A stretch of DNA of 33,584 nucleotides from Chlorobiota bacterium (GCA_013153405.1 JAADEM010000012.1:1-33584), one strand, 5' to 3'; numbered from the stretch's first letter, positions 17,662 through 26,493 are shown. Numbers and translations are program-made. The notes: generated by a model from the letters alone, not told the origin.

Positions 17662-17826
17662 CTGCCATGATTCGCATTAAAAAGAGAGTCGTATTGTTAA
17701 TATAATATATTATTTAGGATAAATATTGTTATTTTTATTAGCAAATATGTGTATTTTTTGATAAAAAAACATTGATAACATTTTTTTAATCTTTAACTTT
17801 AAACAGAAAATAAAGTGTTTTTTTAG

Positions 17827-17869
17827 CGGATAAATAATTTAGATGGAGAGTACCGGACCGGCTTATCCG
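17827..17869 (+). promoter_or_regulatory. Inverted repeat in the leader of the histidine kinase gene
   Basis: CGGATAA (17827-17833) and TTATCCG (17863-17869) are a perfect 7-bp inverted repeat ending 16 bp before the kinase ATG. The 29-nt interval contains ACCGGACCGG. In RNA it would form a hairpin close to the start codon; in DNA it could be an operator. Confidence 0.35.
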
Positions 17870-17885
17870 TTCCTATTTAAAATAT

Positions 17886-19706
17886 ATGGCAATAGCTTCG
17901 GGGAGTAAATTTTTCAGAAAACTAGATGTTTTTATAAGAAGGCGACTTGGTCCGTCAGTTCTGCCTTCCGGTGATAGTTCTCTCTATTGGCGTGAACGTA
18001 TATTTCATTATTTCTCTCTGGCAATCATTACCATAGGTCTTATTGTTTATATTTATTACGGTCTGACTTTTCTCGAAGCCGGTGAATATTCGTATGCCAT
18101 TTTTGCCACATTTGTATTTCTTTCGGCTCTTTTTGCATCTTCGGTTAGGGCTCTTCCTTTCAGGTTCAGGGTTTCATGGATTATATTCCTTATTTTTCTT
18201 ATCGGGGTTTATTCACTGTATGTGAATTTTATGTCACCAATGGGATATGTTCTGTTATTTTCATATACCATATTGAGCGGTATCCTGCTTGGCCATAAAG
18301 GAGCCATAAGAACAATTTTTATAAATGCTCTTACCTTTGCATTGATAGGTCTGGCTTATTATTCGGAGGTTTTTAATTTACAAAAACCTGATATAAGCCC
18401 GAAACTGTTTACAAATGTTTCAATCTCTTTTCTTGTTGTAAATCTTGTTACTCTGTTTCCTCTTATCAGTCTTCTTAACGGACTTGTTTTTAGCCTCGAA
18501 AAAGAAAAACGACTAAGGAAACTTTTGAGGCGCGAACATGAGGATCTGGCACTGGCAAAACGTAAAGCTGAAGAGTCTGATCGGCTTAAAACGGCTTTTC
18601 TTTCAAATATGTCTCACGAGATACGTACTCCGATGAATGCAATACTGGGATTCTCAAATCTGCTTTCACACCCCGATATTAATGTTTCGGAAAAGGAGGA
18701 GTTCGTAAACCTGATTAAAATAAACGGTAAGAATCTGCTGACTCTTGTAGAAGATATTATTGATATCTCAAAAATTGACAGTGGCCAGCTTGTTATTAAA
18801 AACTCACCTACACGTCTTCACGATCTTTTGATGTCTGTTTATGAGTCTTTCTTTGATGATATCAAACGCAGGGGCCTTATGAACCTTAAACTTTATCTGA
18901 AAGAGGGAGTTAGTGATGAAAATATCCAGATACTTACTGACGGACACCGTCTTAAGCAGATTTTTATTAATCTGGTTGGTAATGCCGTGAAGTTTACCGA
19001 CAGAGGATTTGTAGAGTTTGGCTATACTTTGCTCGACAATCAGTTTGTGAGGTTTTATGTGAAAGATACAGGTATAGGCTTGCCAAAAGGTAAGGAGAAT
19101 GAAATATTTGACAGGTTTGCAAAATACAATAACGATAAAGAGAGACTGTATGGAGGTACGGGAATCGGGCTTTCCATTGCCAAGCATCTTGTAGAGCTTA
19201 TGGGCGGTGAGATATGGGTAGAATCGGAACCGTTGGTCGGAACAACTTTCTATTTTACTTTGCCGTTCCATAAAATTGAGGCCAAGAATGTTCCCGGAAA
19301 AAATATTTCAAAGAAAAAAAATGTATATAACTGGGAAGGTAAAACATTTCTTGTTGCTGAGGATGAGGAAGATAATTTCAGGTATATTGAGGTTGCATTG
19401 TCGTTGTCAAATGCCAGTCTGATTTGGGCACGTGATGGCAAAGAAGCTGTCGAAATATTTAAGAAGATTGATAATATTGATCTCGTTCTTATGGACATTA
19501 AGATGCCACTTATGGATGGATATACTGCAACACGTGAAATTAAAAAGATAAACAAGGATGTTCCGGTTATAGCTCAGACAGCTTACGCATTAAGTGAAGA
19601 GAAAGATAAATCTCTGGCTGCCGGGTGTGATGATTATATTGCCAAGCCTATTAGTTATGAAGATCTGCTGAGTACTATTCATAAATTTGTTCCCGGAGAC
19701 AAATAA
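17886..19706 (+). CDS. Membrane-bound hybrid histidine kinase with C-terminal receiver
   Basis: About six hydrophobic segments fill residues 35-205, with no large periplasmic domain. A short coiled segment (EKEKRLRKLLRREHEDL) leads to the HisKA domain with SNMSHEIRTP (His244). The ATPase domain follows (DTGIGLPKGKENE, YGGTGIGLSIAKH). A receiver ends the protein, with LVLMDIKMPLMDGY (Asp537). There is no DNA-binding output domain, so the signal must pass to another protein, such as a phosphotransfer protein or response regulator not seen in this window. The membrane part may sense lipid, redox or membrane state; no ligand can be inferred. It is closed by a strong terminator and may be expressed apart from the radical SAM gene. 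Confidence 0.93.
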   Translation: MAIASGSKFFRKLDVFIRRRLGPSVLPSGDSSLYWRERIFHYFSLAIITIGLIVYIYYGLTFLEAGEYSYAIFATFVFLSALFASSVRALPFRFRVSWIIFLIFLIGVYSLYVNFMSPMGYVLLFSYTILSGILLGHKGAIRTIFINALTFALIGLAYYSEVFNLQKPDISPKLFTNVSISFLVVNLVTLFPLISLLNGLVFSLEKEKRLRKLLRREHEDLALAKRKAEESDRLKTAFLSNMSHEIRTPMNAILGFSNLLSHPDINVSEKEEFVNLIKINGKNLLTLVEDIIDISKIDSGQLVIKNSPTRLHDLLMSVYESFFDDIKRRGLMNLKLYLKEGVSDENIQILTDGHRLKQIFINLVGNAVKFTDRGFVEFGYTLLDNQFVRFYVKDTGIGLPKGKENEIFDRFAKYNNDKERLYGGTGIGLSIAKHLVELMGGEIWVESEPLVGTTFYFTLPFHKIEAKNVPGKNISKKKNVYNWEGKTFLVAEDEEDNFRYIEVALSLSNASLIWARDGKEAVEIFKKIDNIDLVLMDIKMPLMDGYTATREIKKINKDVPVIAQTAYALSEEKDKSLAAGCDDYIAKPISYEDLLSTIHKFVPGDK

Positions 19707-19740
19707 AAAAAGCCTGCTTGTCAGCAGGCCTTCTTTTATT
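19704..19740. terminator. Bidirectional terminator between the kinase gene and frr
   Basis: GCCTGCT (19712-19718) pairs with AGCAGGC (19723-19729) around the 4-nt loop TGTC, flanked by an A-run on the left and T-rich sequence on the right. It lies between the convergent kinase and frr genes and suits both. Confidence 0.88.
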
Positions 19741-19758
19741 AGTTTTTTGTATACGTTT

Positions 19759-20322
19759 TTAAACGGTCATGATATCCTCTTCTTTTTTATCGAGTATTTC
19801 TGTTACCATTTTTGTGTATTTATCAGTAAGTTTCTGAACTTCTTCTTCTGCATCTTTTTCAAGGTCTTCGGAAAGGCCGTTGTTTTTCAGCTTTTTAAGT
19901 TCTTCAATGCTGTGTCGTCTTGCTGACCTGATACCGATACGTGCTTCTTCACCTTCTTTTTTCACCTGTTTCACTAAATCCTTTCGTCTGTCTTCTGTCA
20001 GAGGCGGTATGTTTATACGGATAGTTTCCCCGTTGTTTTCAGGATTTAATCCGATATTGGCAGCCATTATGGCTTTTTCAATCGGAGCTATCATTCCTTT
20101 TTCCCAGGGCTGTATTGCTATGGTGCGGGGATCGGGAGTGCTGATACTTGATACCTGATTCAACGGAGTCATTGTACCGTAATAATCCACCATTACACCA
20201 TCCAGAATCTTCGGATTGGCTTTTCCTGCACGTATTTTTGCCAGTTCCCGCTCAAGGTGTTCAATGCTTTTCTGCATGTGCTCTTCGGCAACTTCAATAA
20301 TTAAGTCAATATCTTCTTGCAT
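19759..20322 (-). CDS. frr: Ribosome recycling factor
   Basis: The 187-residue product matches the family along its whole length: HMQKSIEHLERELAKIRAGKA near the N-terminus, YYGTMTPLNQVSSISTPDPR, IRINIPPLTEDRRKDLVKQV and a C-terminal helix. With EF-G it splits post-termination ribosomes into subunits in the cytoplasm. Length and start are as usual. In many bacteria frr follows pyrH; here it has its own divergent upstream region and a good promoter, so it seems to be a single-gene unit. Confidence 0.97.
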   Translation of the reverse strand: MQEDIDLIIEVAEEHMQKSIEHLERELAKIRAGKANPKILDGVMVDYYGTMTPLNQVSSISTPDPRTIAIQPWEKGMIAPIEKAIMAANIGLNPENNGETIRINIPPLTEDRRKDLVKQVKKEGEEARIGIRSARRHSIEELKKLKNNGLSEDLEKDAEEEVQKLTDKYTKMVTEILDKKEEDIMTV

Positions 20323-20350
20323 AGCTTTATTTTTTCAGGCGTTACTATAA

Positions 20351-20380
20351 CAAAAATATAAAACTTTAACCGAAAACAAA
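20351..20380 (-). promoter_or_regulatory. Putative promoter of frr
   Basis: On the minus strand, TATTTTTG (20358-20351) is an exact TAnnTTTG -7 element, with TTTG (20380-20377) 18 bp upstream as the -33 element. Transcription would begin near 20344, giving a leader of about 20 nt before the ATG at 20322. Confidence 0.6.
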
Positions 20381-20602
20381 ATACGTGTTACCGTTAAGGA
20401 CCCGGATTGATACGTTAAAACGGGAGTAATGTCCGTAAATTTTATTCACTATATGTTGATATGTCGGTTGTTGATCTTTGATGTGCTTTTATCATAATAA
20501 AAATAATATATGCGTAATAAACTGTTTCTGTTATAAATAATAACATAAAAAGGAGTAAATTTACTTTATGTATTAATTAATTCTCAATCTTATCTTATCA
20601 GG

Positions 20603-21523
20603 ATGCATAATCTGAAAGTTCTGTTTGTTTGTAGTGGAAATAATCAGGGAGGCATATCTCCGAATGTGCGGGTTCAGGCCGAGGGACTTAAGAATTCTGG
20701 TGTTGAAGTGGATTTTTATGAGATAAAAGGTAACGGAATTATCGGATATCTTTCAAACGTAATACCCCTTAAAAAACATATTGATAATACCGATTATGAT
20801 GTTGTTCATGCACACTACGGATTTAGCGGGATTGTTGCAACACTTGCAGGAGCAAATCCTTTGTTGGTAACAATCATGGGGAGTGAACTTTATTTAAACA
20901 GAATGTTCAGGACTGTTGTTGTGTATTTTATCAGAAATGTTTGGGATAATGTAATAGTGCAGTCCGAAAGTATGAAGACAGAAGTCGGGAATAACAATGT
21001 TATTATTCTTCAGAACGGTATAGATATTCTGAAATTTAAAAATGTTGATGTACAGGAAGCTAAGCGAAGGACAGAATTTAATCATGGTAAACATATCGTA
21101 TGGGCAGCCAGTCCTGAACGTAGGGAGAAAAATTTTAGTCTGGCAAAGAAGGCTGTGGATTTGTTGGGTGAAGAATTCACCCTTGATGCTGTTTATGGTA
21201 AACCTCATGATGAAATGCCATATTATTTCAAAGCTGCGGATGCTCTTTTATTAACATCAAAATGGGAAGGTTCACCTATAGTTGTGAAAGAAGCTCTTGC
21301 TGCGGGTTTACCGGTTGTTTCCGTTGATGTGGGTGATGTGAAAGAGCTTCTTGAAAATATTGAGGGGTGTTATGTTACTTCAGAGTCTCCGGTTGATATT
21401 GGTAACGCATTGCAAATGGCAGTTGAGTATAAAAACAAAATTGAAATTAATAGTGTTTTAGACAGGTTTGAGATATCGTTTATAAGTGAGAGATTAAAGG
21501 ATGTTTATCGTTCCATAAAATAA
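20603..21523 (+). CDS. Glycosyltransferase family 4-type protein
   Basis: The 306-residue protein has the GT-B layout: an N-terminal Rossmann half starting KVLFVCSGNNQGGISP, then VVHAHYGFSG and TIMGSELYLNR, and a C-terminal half with VWAASPERREKN and EGSPIVVKE. The last is the E-x7-E nucleotide-sugar motif (Glu222, Glu230) of the family. It should move a sugar from a nucleotide donor to a growing surface glycan in the cytoplasm. It is shorter than typical GT4 enzymes but both halves are present. It opens a four-gene run with almost no gaps, the next ATG being 1 bp after its stop. Confidence 0.9.
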   Translation: MHNLKVLFVCSGNNQGGISPNVRVQAEGLKNSGVEVDFYEIKGNGIIGYLSNVIPLKKHIDNTDYDVVHAHYGFSGIVATLAGANPLLVTIMGSELYLNRMFRTVVVYFIRNVWDNVIVQSESMKTEVGNNNVIILQNGIDILKFKNVDVQEAKRRTEFNHGKHIVWAASPERREKNFSLAKKAVDLLGEEFTLDAVYGKPHDEMPYYFKAADALLLTSKWEGSPIVVKEALAAGLPVVSVDVGDVKELLENIEGCYVTSESPVDIGNALQMAVEYKNKIEINSVLDRFEISFISERLKDVYRSIK

Positions 21524-21524
21524 A

Positions 21525-22295
21525 ATGAGGGACTTTACACTTAGAAAATATAGTGATCTGATTGATGTGTTTCTTGAGTCAGGATACGTATTTAGTACCA
21601 TGGAAGACATCTGCAAAAAAGATATTTGTGAACCCTTTGTTGTTATGCGTCATGATGTTGACAGAATGCCGCATAATGCCTTGAGAATGGCTGAGCTTGA
21701 ATATGACAAAGGAATAAGGGCCACATATTATTTCCGGATACAGAAAAAAGTATTTGATGAAAGCATAATTAAAAAGATTTCATTACTTAAACATGAAGTC
21801 GGTTATCATTTTGAGGATTTGTCTTCTGCACATGGTGATGTTGATGAAGCAATAGTTTTATTCAGAAAAAATCTTGAACGTATGAGAAAGGTGGTTCCGG
21901 TTAATACTGTTTCCATGCATGGGAAACCACTGTCGAGGTTTGATAACAGAAAGCTAATTTTATCTGTTGATTTTAAGGAGATGAATATTTTGTGTGAACC
22001 ATATTCCATTGTTGAAAAACTGGGATTGTTGTACTTTACCGACACAGGACGAAGCTGGAATAATGATAAGGTAAATATGCGTGACAGAACTTCGCATCAG
22101 TTTATGGTGAAGCCGGAAAGTACAGATGACTTTATGCAAATGCTGAAAAGAAAACCGGCAGGTGAAAATATGATGGTGAATATCCATCCCGAAAGATGGG
22201 ATGACAGAATTGTGCCGTGGATTTCAGGAGCTGTATTACAGAAAATAAAGAATGTTGTAAAATTTGTTTTAGTAAGATTGCGGAATGGGAATTGA
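21525..22295 (+). CDS. NodB-like polysaccharide deacetylase family protein
   Basis: VVMRHDVDRMP (Arg42, His43, Asp44, Asp46) corresponds to the first motif of the NodB homology domain, in the RHDVD variant rather than TFDDG. GYHFEDL (His95) and VSMHGKP (His132) are later histidines in the expected barrel order. The family removes acetyl groups from N-acetyl sugars using a metal, but this branch is divergent and the usual HxxxH metal motif is not clear, so activity is uncertain. At 256 residues it is one domain with no signal peptide, so it should act in the cytoplasm on a precursor. It overlaps the next gene by 11 bp. Confidence 0.8.
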   Translation: MRDFTLRKYSDLIDVFLESGYVFSTMEDICKKDICEPFVVMRHDVDRMPHNALRMAELEYDKGIRATYYFRIQKKVFDESIIKKISLLKHEVGYHFEDLSSAHGDVDEAIVLFRKNLERMRKVVPVNTVSMHGKPLSRFDNRKLILSVDFKEMNILCEPYSIVEKLGLLYFTDTGRSWNNDKVNMRDRTSHQFMVKPESTDDFMQMLKRKPAGENMMVNIHPERWDDRIVPWISGAVLQKIKNVVKFVLVRLRNGN

Positions 22296-23307
22296 AATTA
22301 TACATGGCATTGAAAATATAGATATTGCAAAATGGACCGCTTTTGCGGAAAAGCACCATTATGGCAGTGCTTTTCAAACGCCGTTGATGTATAAGGTGTT
22401 TGAACAAACTAAAAATTACGAACCTTTGGTTTTTGCATCGGTAGATAGTAATGGTGACCTAACAGGTGTTATTTCGGGAGTCAGAATATGTAACGGAGGA
22501 GGAATCTTCTGCAGGTTGTCGGCCAGAGTTATTGTCTGGGGGGGGCCCTTGGTGAAAGAGGATGATACGGAGATTGTAAAAATTTTGCTGAAAGCTTTTC
22601 TTGAAAAAGCAAAGAAGATGAGTGTTTACTGTGAGATAAGAAATCTTTATTCTTTGCCGGAATATTTGAAGCGTGTATTTGTTTCGGTTGGACTAAGGTA
22701 CAAACAGCATTTAAATGTTATTGTGGATGTAAAAGAAGAGGAAAGTGTGTTGTTGAAGAAAATGGTTTCGGCAAAAAAGAGAAATATAAAAAAAGCAAAG
22801 AAAAGCGGGCTTGAGTTTGGAGAAATAAGGAATGAAAGTGAGCTTAAAGTTGGGTATGAAATTCTGAATGAGGTTTACAAAAGAACCGAAGTTCCGTTTA
22901 GTGATTATTCGTTGTTTAAGGCTATGTATGAATTGCTTGTTCCTGCCGGATTATGCCGGATTTATAAAACCTCCTATAACGGGCAGATGACAGGAATAAT
23001 GGCTGCTTTGATTTTCAACAGACGTATGTATGAATGGTATGTAGGTAGTAAACGGGAGTTTTATAAACTAAGGCCGAATGATTTTCTTGTGTGGGAAGTT
23101 ATTAAAGCAGCAAAAGAAAAGGGGTTGGAATATTTTGATTTTGGTGGTGCCGGTAAACCGGGGAAAAAGTACGGTGTGAGAAATTTTAAAAAGGGATTTG
23201 GCGGAAATATTGAAGAGACCGGCCGCTACATTATTGTAAACCGTAAAATACCGTGGATGATGGGTAATGTTGCAATAGGAATAAAAAAGAGTCTTGCAGG
23301 TAAATGA
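22285..23307 (+). CDS. FemAB/GNAT-type transferase
   Basis: This 340-residue protein ends with the FemAB-like signature YFDFGGAGKPG followed by YGVRNFKKGFGG, and has MYEWYVGSKREF in the second GNAT half. Family members attach amino acids, or acyl groups from a carrier, to a cell-wall or glycan precursor. Its place between a deacetylase and two GT-B proteins suggests that it decorates an amino sugar freed by the deacetylase, which is an inference. The start overlaps the previous gene by 11 bp and its stop overlaps the next start as ATGA, so the genes are translationally coupled. A peptidoglycan bridge role is possible but less likely in this context. Confidence 0.85.
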   Translation: MGIEIIHGIENIDIAKWTAFAEKHHYGSAFQTPLMYKVFEQTKNYEPLVFASVDSNGDLTGVISGVRICNGGGIFCRLSARVIVWGGPLVKEDDTEIVKILLKAFLEKAKKMSVYCEIRNLYSLPEYLKRVFVSVGLRYKQHLNVIVDVKEEESVLLKKMVSAKKRNIKKAKKSGLEFGEIRNESELKVGYEILNEVYKRTEVPFSDYSLFKAMYELLVPAGLCRIYKTSYNGQMTGIMAALIFNRRMYEWYVGSKREFYKLRPNDFLVWEVIKAAKEKGLEYFDFGGAGKPGKKYGVRNFKKGFGGNIEETGRYIIVNRKIPWMMGNVAIGIKKSLAGK

Positions 23308-24341
23308 GGATACTGATAGATATAGGGCATCCTGCTCATGTTCATTACTTCAGGAATATGATAAACATCCTGACAAAGGAAGGTTGTGAGTTTCTTGTTT
23401 TTGCACGTAATCGTCAGTATGTGTTCGAACTTTTGGATGCATATGGAATTAAATATATCGACAGGGGGAGCGGGAGTGACAGGATAGCCGGAAAGATTGT
23501 TTATCTGATTAAGGCTTCGTTGAAAATTTATAACTATGCCCGAAGATTCAAGCCTGATTTGTTTCTTGATTTCGGTACAATGTATAGCTGTTTTTCAGGT
23601 TTTGTTTTGCGAAAAAAGCATGTTGTTTTTGAGGATACTGAAAATGCCGGTATATACAGGATGCTGTATAAACCGCTGGTTGATGTAATATATACTTCTG
23701 AAAGTTTTGAGGTTGATCTTGGCAGAAAACATAAACGTTTTAAAAGCTATATGGAGCTGGCCTATCTACATAAAAAATATTTCAACCCTGATGATTCGGT
23801 GTTGAAAACTGCCGGAATAAAACGTGGAGAGCCATTTTCAATAGTTAGATTTGTAAACTGGAAAGCGGTGCACGATTTTGGGAAAAGAGGCTTGACTGCC
23901 GAAAATAAGAAGAAAATAATAAAAGCTCTTGAGAAATACGGAAAGGTTTTCGTTTTGTCGGAGATGGAATTACCTGCTGAACTGAAATCTTATCACCTTT
24001 CGGTTGAACCTGACAAGTTGCACAGCCTTATGTACTATGCATCACTTGTGTTAGGCGAAAGTGCGACAATGGCGAGTGAGGCGGCAATGCTTGGTGTTCC
24101 TTCTGTGTTTATAGATAAAACAGGTCGTGGATATACGAACGAGTTAGAAAAAAAATATGGTACGCTGCTTAATTTCAGCCCTGATGATAATATTTCTGAA
24201 ATTATTCGTAAGGCTGTTGGTTTGTTCAATGAGGAGAAAAAAACAGCAGCTTTATCGGCAGCTGAGAAGATACAATCTGAGAATATTGATCTTACCGGGT
24301 TTATGGTAAATATTATTAAAGCTGAAGGCAATATTTTATGA
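23304..24341 (+). CDS. DUF354 protein, GT-B-like
   Basis: The 345-residue protein starts with MRILIDIGHPAHVHYFRN, the hallmark of DUF354, and has LVLGESATMASEAAMLGVPS in the C-terminal half, which resembles the nucleotide-sugar site of UDP-GlcNAc epimerase/GT-B enzymes. DUF354 members occur in archaea and bacteria near glycan genes. The reaction is not known to me. It begins with an ATGA overlap after the FemAB-like gene and ends the operon. Its TGA abuts the stop codon of the convergent OmpA-family gene with no base between. Confidence 0.85.
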   Translation: MRILIDIGHPAHVHYFRNMINILTKEGCEFLVFARNRQYVFELLDAYGIKYIDRGSGSDRIAGKIVYLIKASLKIYNYARRFKPDLFLDFGTMYSCFSGFVLRKKHVVFEDTENAGIYRMLYKPLVDVIYTSESFEVDLGRKHKRFKSYMELAYLHKKYFNPDDSVLKTAGIKRGEPFSIVRFVNWKAVHDFGKRGLTAENKKKIIKALEKYGKVFVLSEMELPAELKSYHLSVEPDKLHSLMYYASLVLGESATMASEAAMLGVPSVFIDKTGRGYTNELEKKYGTLLNFSPDDNISEIIRKAVGLFNEEKKTAALSAAEKIQSENIDLTGFMVNIIKAEGNIL

Positions 24342-26309
24342 TTACCTGTTAACTATTCTGAATTCAATGCGCCGGTTAAGTTTGTGGGCTGTTGCTCTGT
24401 TGTTCCGTTTCAGTCTTTGTATAAAGTCAGGAGTCAGTTTGTCACCTTTTTTCAGAAAACGGTATTCAGCACTTATATTCCGGTCTACTACAAGAGGCCT
24501 GGAACGGCCATATCCTTTTGAAGTTATGTTTTCTTCGGGTACACCTTTCGATATAAGGTATTTTCTCACTGTTTCAGCACGTTTTTGTGACAGAATCAGA
24601 TTTTCGGTGTCATCGCCCGGATCGTCGGCATGAGCCCCTATCTCTATTTTCATATTAGGATTGTCGAGCATAATCCGGAGTAATCGTTGTAATTCGGGTA
24701 GTGCCCCGGCAGGTAAATCGGGGCTGTTTTCGTCAAAATAGATATTGTACAGCATTATGGCTGTTTCTGTAGGCATCAGGTCAATTTCAAAGTTAAAGTC
24801 TTTGCTTTCAGTCTGCTCTGCAGTTGAGAATTTTTCTTTGTGGTTGAAGAAACCTTTAGCTGCCACTAAAATTACATAATCAGTATTAGGCTTTAGTTTC
24901 ATGCTGAACGAACCGTCTTCCTGTATCGACATTTTAAGATTTGTTCCATCGGTGCCGATAAGCCGCATATAAGCACCTTTGACGGGCTCTTTTGTTTTGC
25001 CGTTAAGAACATTTCCTTTAAGATGAAATTCAAGTTTTGGCAGGGAAAAAACGAAAAGATTGTCAATAGCTCTGGAACTTCCTCTTGTAGACGACAATAT
25101 TCCTTCATTATCTTCTCCTTTGAATACAATGCCGAAATCGTCGGCAAAAGTATTGATAGGGTCGCCAAGGTTTATCACTTCGTATACGGAACCGTTTTTA
25201 GTTTCTTTTTTTACAGCTTTAAATATATCAAGTCCGCCGTATCCTATGTGTGTGTCAGACGAAAAATACAGAGTGCCGTCGGAACGAACATATGGAAACA
25301 TCTCATCGCCGGGAGTGTTTATGTCACGGCCCATGTTAACAGGCTTTCCCCATTCGCCTCCGGTATTTGTCGACATCCAGATGTCTTTTCCGCCCTGTCC
25401 GCCGGGCATGTCAGATACAAAATATAATGTTTTACCATCAGGCGAGATTGCAGGATGAGCAAACATCACCGAGTCTGTCTCCTGAAATGTTACAGGAACC
25501 GGTTCACTCCAGCGTCCTCCTTCTCTTTTCATTACGTATATTTCCGGATTGGTTGCTTCTTCCTTTTCATACCGGCATCGGGTGATATACATCTCTTTTC
25601 CGTCAGCGGTAATGCTTCCTGTTCCTTCGTCGAACTGTGTGTTTATTGGTTCTTCCAGAGCTTTGGGTTTGGTCCAGTTGCCTTTGGCATCTATTCTGGA
25701 AAAATAGATGTCGGCACCTCCCTGACCCGTTATCTGATTTCGTTTGCGCTTTTTCTTATCAGTACGCATTGAAGTAAAATAGAGCTGGTCATAATCTTTT
25801 CCTGCATATACCGGACAAAAATCACTGAATTTAGAGTTTACAATCTTCATTTTTGTAATAATGTACCTGCCCGGTGTTGTATCGTTCATTGCCATTTTAC
25901 AGGATTTAATTCCCAGTTCGGCTCTTACATCCCTTGGTGAGTTTTCGGCATAGCTTTGATATGCTTTAAGGGCTTTTTCATACTTTCCTGCTTTGCGGTA
26001 ACTGTCGGCCATGTAAAGCTCTGCATCATGCATCTCGAATTTGTATCTCACACTTTTTGAATAGGCAGAGGCGGCTTTTAACGGCAGGTTGGTTTGACGG
26101 TAGCAATCGCCTAAATAATATGATATTTCACCTTTTGCATATTTGTTTTTTTCTTTTGAGTATGCTTTTTTTAATAAAGGTATTGCCCGGTGGTACTCGC
26201 CTATATTGTATGCTTTCATTCCTGCCGAATACTTATTGCCAACAGAGCAACTTTGCATTAGCAGTGCAGAGATAATCAGGATAAACGAAATAAACCGGGG
26301 TGCTGACAT
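24342..26309 (-). CDS. PorE-like outer-membrane lipoprotein (TPR, propeller, CRD, OmpA domain)
   Basis: A lipobox ends in LLMQSC (Cys21), followed by SVGNK with no acidic export signal, so it should face the periplasm. Domains in order: TPR repeats (about 30-150), a PD40/WD40-like propeller (about 155-420; PAISPDGKTLYFVSDM, DIYFSRID, GGLDIFKA), a carboxypeptidase-regulatory-like domain (about 430-510) and an OmpA-type peptidoglycan-binding domain (about 530-655; EIGAHADDPGDD, LSQKRAETVRKYL). This four-domain order and 655-residue length match PorE of Porphyromonas gingivalis, a T9SS component. The phylum has several paralogues with this build, so I give no gene symbol. T9SS-tailed proteins in the same window fit such a role. 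Confidence 0.9.
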   Translation of the reverse strand: MSAPRFISFILIISALLMQSCSVGNKYSAGMKAYNIGEYHRAIPLLKKAYSKEKNKYAKGEISYYLGDCYRQTNLPLKAASAYSKSVRYKFEMHDAELYMADSYRKAGKYEKALKAYQSYAENSPRDVRAELGIKSCKMAMNDTTPGRYIITKMKIVNSKFSDFCPVYAGKDYDQLYFTSMRTDKKKRKRNQITGQGGADIYFSRIDAKGNWTKPKALEEPINTQFDEGTGSITADGKEMYITRCRYEKEEATNPEIYVMKREGGRWSEPVPVTFQETDSVMFAHPAISPDGKTLYFVSDMPGGQGGKDIWMSTNTGGEWGKPVNMGRDINTPGDEMFPYVRSDGTLYFSSDTHIGYGGLDIFKAVKKETKNGSVYEVINLGDPINTFADDFGIVFKGEDNEGILSSTRGSSRAIDNLFVFSLPKLEFHLKGNVLNGKTKEPVKGAYMRLIGTDGTNLKMSIQEDGSFSMKLKPNTDYVILVAAKGFFNHKEKFSTAEQTESKDFNFEIDLMPTETAIMLYNIYFDENSPDLPAGALPELQRLLRIMLDNPNMKIEIGAHADDPGDDTENLILSQKRAETVRKYLISKGVPEENITSKGYGRSRPLVVDRNISAEYRFLKKGDKLTPDFIQRLKRNNRATAHKLNRRIEFRIVNR

Positions 26310-26439
26310 AAGCGGTACATTGATTTTATATGACCGTAAATTTAAGATTTTTCTATTGTTACTCTATCAAAAGAATTAATAAAACAGATAATCATATTGA
26401 TAGAGAAACGTTATCTGTCTTCTAATATTATAAAATACG

Positions 26440-26478
26440 ACAAAAAAAATCCCACCGGTTTACAGTGGGATTTTTGAT
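26440..26478 (-). terminator. Intrinsic terminator of glutamine synthetase gene
   Basis: AAAAATCCCAC (26445-26455) pairs with GTGGGATTTTT (26465-26475) around a 9-nt loop; read on the minus strand a T-run follows. It lies just after the glutamine synthetase stop at 26494. Confidence 0.88.
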
Positions 26479-26493
26479 CTGATATAACAAAAT

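Noticed and set aside
25023-25458. Rightward open frames of 132-134 codons opposite the PorE-like gene
   Set aside because: They are antisense to the propeller region of an intact gene, overlap each other in different frames and have no recognisable features.
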